This document shows, piece by piece, positions 59,401-64,000 of a stretch of 64,000 bases of DNA. The translations under genes were made by a program, and so were the position numbers. Within the stretch, counting starts at the first letter, position 1; each line of letters begins with the position of its first letter. Under the pieces are notes generated by a model. That model did no database searches and had not been told where the DNA came from. It saw nothing but the letters and a program-made list of their open reading frames with translations. Source of the stretch: Elmis aenea (Eukaryota; Arthropoda; Insecta; Coleoptera; Elmidae); the NCBI GenBank assembly GCA_947652605.1, contig OX393576.1:50754966-50818965 (forward strand). Reading direction: 5' to 3'.

Positions 59401-60305
59401 GTTGTCGTTGCTTATCATCAGAATAGAGAACATTGTTATCCTGCAAAATAATAATTGAATTAAAATATATTTAAAAACTATAGCAGCAATATTCTTTGTT
59501 CCTATAATAAATTGTTATTTGAAAGCAACCAACCTTGTTGAATTTGGTATATTTAATGTATTTGTAATGTTTATTATCGTATTTAAAATCTTGAGGTGTA
59601 AATGTATATTTATCCGAACGAGGAGGTTGCAGTGGCTTTCCTCCAATTAGAGATCCACCTGTAACACCATTTTTGTCTAAAGTAGCCTTGTACTTGTTCA
59701 TAAATGAATTTAGTCGTTCTGATTGCCGTTGTTTCTTGCGAAGGTGCACTTCATTTTCTGAAATTCAATTCCAACATTAAAAAACTTAAATGAAAGAAAA
59801 TAAATTATGTATATAAGTTCAGCAGAAAACATTTTGTTGTTAATTAGGGATGACTGAAACAAACCATCTCAAGTTTACAAGTATTATTACATTGAGAGAA
59901 AATGTAAAGTTAGTTTAAATTTTTGAATTTCTACTTAAAAATATAAAAGATTTGTGTCATATTTAAAAAAAAGTCCAGTTTTAATGCGTTTCTTAAGTGA
60001 CAAAATAAATCTTACTTGTAATTTACTGTGTTCCATTAAAAAATCTTGTAATAAACACAATAAGTATTCTTTCATTTTTAATTCTTACACAGTTTCACAG
60101 TATCACACTGCTTCACTATAAGAGTGATTTTCAATTTAACAATAAAATCATCAACATACCTTTGCAGGGGCAAAATCCTTTGCATGAGACTCGAATTGAT
60201 GAATGGTGTATGCAGTTATGGTAATCTAATCGACACAGAGAACTGTAGGTTCGATTGTCAGCTCCACATAAGAAAGTTGGTTTCACTACAGGACACGGTT
60301 TACAA
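53467..60305 (-). CDS. Cow: Testican-like proteoglycan Carrier of Wingless, C-terminal part
   Basis: Secreted modular proteoglycan; Drosophila Cow binds Wingless through heparan sulfate and aids its spread. Exons in order: 60160-60305, 59534-59757, 59212-59440, 56127-56384, 55719-55856, 53467-53600, all GT-AG and in phase. The first has a Kazal-type module (CKPCPVVKPTFLCGADNRTY to CKGFCPCK). The next two form the linker into the SPARC-type extracellular calcium domain. The fourth has two EF loops, DINGDGYLSLQE and DTDRDVNVTPNE. The fifth is a thyroglobulin type-1 domain (PDC, MQC, CWCVD, C). The last is an acidic tail rich in Asp/Glu, ending HPAEY. About 376 residues are visible. The first exon enters with one base of a split codon, so signal peptide and N-terminal exons lie to the right of the window. 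No Ser-Gly dipeptide, the usual glycan site, is in the visible part. Confidence 0.9.
53830..54170. mobile_element. Diverged relative of the GCACCTCGGC MITE
   Basis: The left part has hairpin units TACTGCCTAGGCAGTAAAAA. The right part reads GCACCTCGGCAGTAAAG to GCCTTGGTACAAAAATAACT, parallel to the right outer part of the elements at 21088 and 44300. It lies in the last Cow intron (53601-55718). Confidence 0.45.
54494..55259. mobile_element. hAT-like element interrupted by a Helitron
   Basis: Ends CAGGGATGGAAAATG and TTCCATCCCTG. Flanking octamers CTTGTAAT (54486-54493) and CTTTTAAT (55260-55267) match at seven of eight positions. The interior is rich in AACGTTAT/ATAACGTAACG words on both sides of the inserted Helitron copy at 54892-55205. 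Confidence 0.75.
54892..55205 (+). mobile_element. Nonautonomous Helitron, second copy
   Basis: About 90 percent similar to 49341-49671 from GAATGTATGTATG onward, ending CGAGCGAAGCCGGGTAACTA then CGCTAG, with T following. The 5' TA-rich start of the other copy is lacking. Inserted in the hAT-like element, hence younger than it. Confidence 0.7.
55414..55549. mobile_element. Short TIR element (GCCCAATTGCACA family)
   Basis: Inverted ends GCCCAATTGCACA and TGTGCAATTGGGC, with internal CAACAGTGCTGGGATTTTGC and GTTAACA blocks shared with 14028-14135. It lies in the last Cow intron. The flanks have TTAA/TTTA, which gives no clear duplication. Confidence 0.65.
56844..58004. mobile_element. hAT-like nonautonomous element, 1.16 kb
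   Basis: It starts CAGGGGTTTGAAGCGGAGC and ends GGACTGCTCCAAACCCCAG, with a perfect 8-bp duplication AAAAAGAT at 56836-56843 and 58005-58012. Both subterminal zones are full of GGAGC(T/A)GGAGC repeats. No transposase frame. It lies in a Cow intron (56385-59211). Confidence 0.85.
58005..58350 (+). pseudogene. Non-LTR retrotransposon ORF2 tail (relic)
   Basis: The plus strand reads YVLEPWMVQRDKK near 58060-58100 and, after stops, RKNLGRPRKMGKEVKITTEV near 58245-58305, followed by TGKKWEEII. This matches the layout of the reverse-transcriptase C-terminus of jockey-like LINEs (a WTL-x-KRD-like block, then a GRPR-x-W-like block). There are several stops. The long minus-strand frame over it is only the complement of an A/G-rich stretch. 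Confidence 0.45.
58351..59211. other. Cow intron, no feature seen
   Basis: AT-rich intron between the LINE relic and the exon at 59212. I see no exon, RNA gene or complete repeat. Confidence 0.4.
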
Positions 60306-61340
60306 CTGAAAATATAAAAAAATTAACGATAAAACATGACCACATGACTTAGTTCTTAACGTTTATTAGTAAAACTACGTTATTCTATTTACCTTCAAAA
60401 AGCTACTAGTATTATTTGATTCTTAAATTAATAAATATTGAAGGCAGTTTAATAAGTTAAGATAACTTAACAAAATCCAAAAAAGTTTAACATCAACAAC
60501 AAACATATTGTACGTCTATCCTAAAAAAAAATGTTCACATAAAATGTAACATTTTTTTTACAGTCACTATCCACTTTACGAGATTGTGTCTTACCTTGAG
60601 AAATAAGGGGGAGGGTTAATGGACGAAAAGGTATGTTTTTAGATAACGAATATAAAAAAAAGTTAAAATGAATAAAACACATTCTATAATTTTTTACTTT
60701 TCTGCAATTTGGAAAATAATTATTCTAACAAACCGCTTAGCATTAAACAGATATTTAAAAGAAGGCATATTATATCACGCTTTTACAGTGCCATGTACAA
60801 TTTGGTCCTGGGGCGATGTATTCACAAACAAATGCTACATTTTTACATAAATAATTCTATCAAAGAACGACCACATGTGGAATTCGGTTATAATAAATTC
60901 ATAAAAAACGGACATTTTTTGCTTATTATAATAATGCTTCCCGGAGTTGTCCCAGACTGTCTGGGATTTAAATGATCGTCCGAAATTTCACCAGGATCAT
61001 AGGATGTCCGGTTGATTTGATGGCATTCGAACATTTTTGAGCAACAATCAGATTTTGAAGCGGCTTATTGCAGAAAAACTCAAGTATTGAGGATTTCTAG
61101 TCATTACAATGCTGTACTTTAACGATAAAGGTACTTTTCGACACAAAATTATTCAGCAATCAGCAATGGTCAGGTCATACGGGCTCATTAGTAGATATAT
61201 TGTTCTAAAATTGTTCTATTGGAGTAGAATGCGAAAAATAACCGTATTGCGATGATAGCCTTAGAGAGGTGTAACAGGACATGAATTTTCACATTGTTAA
61301 ACAATTAAAAGTAACAAAAAAGTCATTGATAGGATCTATA
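60306..61340. other. Cow intron, no gene seen
   Basis: AT-rich intron upstream of the Kazal exon on the minus strand. I looked for the preceding Cow exon, which must end with two bases of a split codon, and did not find it. Confidence 0.4.
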
Positions 61341-61920
61341 TAACCATCAGTATATGGTGAAAAACAGACCGAGATGTGCGTCAACAAAGTAAAAAGAGAT
61401 CCGCTTCGAACACAGCAAATAATGGCTAGCAAAATTAACATTTCAGTATGTTCTGAATGTTAAAAGAATATTTTAGGCTTGGAGTTACACGACAATGATT
61501 TAGAGTTGCTTTAAAAAAATCACAATGATCAGAGAACAACGTTTGCTAAAGAGGTACGCGAACAGAGACCATCGCAACATTTTGTTTACAGATGGGAAAA
61601 TTGTCACAATCGAACAAAGTTGTAATAAACGCTCTCAGTTCTTGGAAAGCGTTAGAACAGTTAAAAAGGGTTCAAAGGGGCCATCATCCAGCATCATTTT
61701 TGCGAAAGTGGTATAAAAACGTTCGCTTTGGCGTACCAAAATAATGTTTTAGAACTAGTTGTAGGTTGTAGCCACTTAACAGTAATCTGTTGCACAAAAA
61801 TAGTTGTTCTTTCCCAAGATCATGTTCCTGCACCCTGCACACAAAGTCGAGATAACACAGGGCTGGCTTCAAACAAGTGTGTACCCGAATTCATTGTGGC
61901 ACAGTTTTCGTTGTTATTTA
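61341..61920 (+). pseudogene. Tc1/mariner-type transposase relic
   Basis: Reads RPRC near 61370, then LLKRYANRDHRNILFTDGKI at 61545-61605, with FTD-x-K as the first catalytic Asp region. Next come TIEQSCNK and, after frame changes, QDHVPAP near 61815-61840, the QD-x-APAH-like second Asp region. Stops and shifts interrupt every frame. It belongs to the same broad family as the relic at 11500-12045. Confidence 0.6.
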
Positions 61921-62831
61921 CCTAAAAATTATTTAATAGGGATAGAACTTATGGCATGACTTAGTATTCTGCAAACCAGCAGATTCAGCACTCTTTGCGA
62001 TTTTAAACTTGAACACGGTATAGTCCAGAATTATCGAAATTATATAATATGTACATTATCGATATCAGACAATCAGAAGGATGGGCTTAGAAAAGAAATT
62101 TAAAGTAATCCACATTTTAAGTTTTTAAGGTCGTGAAGGAATCCTCTGATCCTCATTCCTAAATACAAAAAGAATTGGCTATCGTTGTAAACTACAAAGG
62201 ACAACCAAAGTTTATTAAATGATTTATACCAATTTTTATTGTACATTTTCAGGGGTTTATCACTTAATTAATTTTTTTTGTATTAAATACGACTGTGCTG
62301 TTGAGATATTTCTGAAACTTAATTAATTTACTCTTTCGCTGTTTTACCACGTACAGTTAGACATTTATTGTTCATTTTGCAGGAAATATTGGTACTAACA
62401 CAGTAATATCTACACCCTGCAGATCGAAATGTCTTTGGCACGATACATGGCGTAGACACATACTTCATGTCGCGTCAAATAAAACAAGCTATAAATCTAG
62501 AGGAAACATCATTTTTAAGGGCGCCATTAAACAAGTTTTCAGTGTTGAATAAAATTTAAAAACGAAAACATTTACAAAGGTTTTTAATTTTTTAATTTAC
62601 TGTTTATAACACACTAAACTATTACTTAAAATACTGTTGATAGAAAATTGACAGTCTTAGGAAGATATTGCCAGTTCCAAGTTTAAAGGCGAAGAGCGGG
62701 GGTAAGTTCGCGCAGCAGACGCCACAATATGGTCCACAGACTCCCAAACCATAGGCGGGTATACATTATTATAAACGTATTACAAAAAATTTAAAGATAA
62801 AATATACTTGACACATTTTTACAAAAAATAA
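61921..62831. other. Intron or intergenic DNA, no feature seen
   Basis: AT-rich DNA without recognisable exons or repeats. The downstream half of the transposase whose N-terminus is at 62832-63371 (minus strand) should lie here but is absent. Confidence 0.4.
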
Positions 62832-63371
62832 CTATAAACATGTTAGTAATAAATTACTTTTAATAAAAATCACACATTTAATTTTTTCCAAATACTCTAT
62901 TCTTAGTGATCTTATACTCATAGACTCTATTAAAACCTTTCGATTATTTTGAGTATTTAGCCATTTAAATCCCATTTTTTTTATAACCCTGCGCAAAGAA
63001 CCTTTAGATCCGTGCCAATCTAGGTCTTTTATAAGTTTTTGCCGTAAACTCTCTAAAGTGACACGAGAACCTTCTGTGCGGTGAAACGAATGAATTACAG
63101 CACGGATATCATTTTTAATATAATCAGGCAAATCTGTTATGGGGCATGTTGTTTTGCGTTTTTTGCATGGAGTGGAAAACGTTGGATCTTGATTTTTTGA
63201 GCGTTCTGCCACAATTCTTTCCAAAGTTCTGATAGACACTTGGGTAGCGTCGGAAACACGGTTTTTCACATCAGTTAACGTATCGGCACTACATTTTTTA
63301 GACACAAAGTAAGTCCACACATTAAACAACAACTCGCGAGCTTGAGCATTAAACACTTTTCGACCAGACAT
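62832..63371 (-). CDS. Transposase N-terminal fragment (DDE superfamily, HTH part)
   Basis: A 179-residue open frame starting MSGRKVFNAQARELLFNVW. Residues 1-60 and 75-160 look like the tandem helix-turn-helix DNA-binding region of a multi-copy insect DDE transposase family (ESLRQKLIKDLDWHGSKGSL, then KKMGFKWLNTQNNRKVLIE). A basic linker PCKKRKTTCP sits between them, possibly a nuclear signal. The frame is intact to about residue 164, after which the expected catalytic domain is missing and the tail VIFIKSNLLLTCL is random. It lies inside the presumed 5' part of Cow on the same strand. A matching catalytic relic is at 46530-47030. Confidence 0.55.
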   Translation of the reverse strand: MSGRKVFNAQARELLFNVWTYFVSKKCSADTLTDVKNRVSDATQVSIRTLERIVAERSKNQDPTFSTPCKKRKTTCPITDLPDYIKNDIRAVIHSFHRTEGSRVTLESLRQKLIKDLDWHGSKGSLRRVIKKMGFKWLNTQNNRKVLIESMSIRSLRIEYLEKIKCVIFIKSNLLLTCL

Positions 63372-64000
63372 TTTCGTGTCAAATAGGAAAATTCACTGCA
63401 CGCAAAAGCTGGTATGAAACTAATTAACCTGTTGTTTGTCTCAAGTACAGAACAACGAATGCATGAAAATATTTAATATTTTTCAAAATAACGGGCCATA
63501 ACGGACCTTATTTATCACAGGTATACAATAACCAGTTGGAGGGAAAATTGTACATGTTCAAAAATAACTGTTTCGTCTGTCCGTACTATCTATACCAAAA
63601 ACTTAACCATGGCATAATAGCAGTAGTTATTGAATTGTAGGACTATGCAAAATTCAAAAATTATCATTCCTACAAATAGAAATAAAGGTTGACGGCGTTA
63701 ATAATAAGTATCGTTTTCAAAAATAAAAATTTTACCAATAAAATAGGGTTCTCTCTGCGTTTGTTGCTTTATAATTTAAAAGTCGTTGTAAAGTTCTACG
63801 TGTTTTTAAGACAATTAAAAAATATTTATCTAGCATAATGTTGTACAATTACTAGTCATTTCAATTTTACCAAAACATTTAATTTTCTTGATTTTATAAT
63901 ATAAAGAAAGTTAATTGAAATCAATGTTATTAATATTACTTAAAATACTAGAATAAACGGCTTTTTCATTAGCAGATAGCTTACGCGCCATATTACTATG
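63372..64000. other. Right margin, no gene seen
   Basis: AT-rich DNA upstream of the transposase fragment. The remaining Cow 5' exons are not here. Confidence 0.35.

Noticed and set aside
60240..60262. GGTTCGA word resembling a tRNA T-arm
   Set aside because: It lies antisense in the Cow Kazal exon, and no acceptor stem or anticodon arm surrounds it.
60306..64000. 5' exons of Cow
   Set aside because: I looked for a signal peptide exon and an exon ending with two bases before T-TGT and found none; they must lie beyond the window.
1..64000. CRISPR arrays, bacterial operons or rRNA genes
   Set aside because: No spaced direct repeats of that form, no rRNA-like blocks; spliced insect genes throughout.

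Overview
This is AT-rich insect nuclear DNA with long introns. It contains parts or all of four multi-exon genes, and its introns and intergenic spaces are full of small DNA transposons. The insect assignment rests on the gene set: a cytosolic Gpdh1, a V-ATPase a subunit of Vha100-1 type, and a Cow/testican proteoglycan. All three read as close relatives of insect proteins. The order cannot be fixed from the sequence alone; the many TA-flanked elements ending in CAGGGT, together with hAT and Helitron copies, would suit a beetle or a similar holometabolan.

Layout. Positions 866-1301 (minus) hold the first two coding exons of Gpdh1, which runs off the left edge. Positions 4061-29330 (minus) hold a complete V-ATPase subunit a gene of 14 coding exons, including one pair of apparently mutually exclusive exons (16848-16948 and 18722-18846) in a 15 kb intron. 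From 29331 to 33684 lies a divergent intergenic region dominated by a 1.7 kb foldback element and a GC-rich hairpin. Positions 33685-51329 (plus) hold five exons that join in phase into about 2,912 residues of a protein I do not recognise. Positions 53467-60305 (minus) hold the C-terminal six exons of Cow (Kazal, SPARC-type EF-hands, thyroglobulin domain, acidic tail); its 5' exons lie beyond the right edge.

Mobile DNA. I could define several elements with their target duplications: four hAT-like elements (19476-20469, 51492-51875, 54494-55259, 56844-58004), two Harbinger-like hairpins with TAA duplications, TA-flanked foldbacks (7839-9057, 38337-39421), a deleted mariner with long inverted repeats (47452-48170), and two Helitron copies ending in CTAGT. 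Nested insertions are common. The last intron of the unknown gene contains a 5 kb interval bounded by matching inverted repeats, packed with transposase relics. Inside it is an element with TTTTTGTGCGATCG ends carrying three exon-like pieces that join in phase. These may be a captured gene fragment or a small nested gene.

The host genes show no sign of acting as a pathway. Vha100-1 drives proton pumping at organelle and synaptic membranes, Gpdh1 links glycolysis and lipid metabolism, and Cow acts outside the cell. The candidates for something new are the large unknown gene, the cargo-bearing element in its last intron, the unexplained GC-rich exon-like island next to the Vha100-1 alternative exons, and the basic in-frame extension ahead of Gpdh1.
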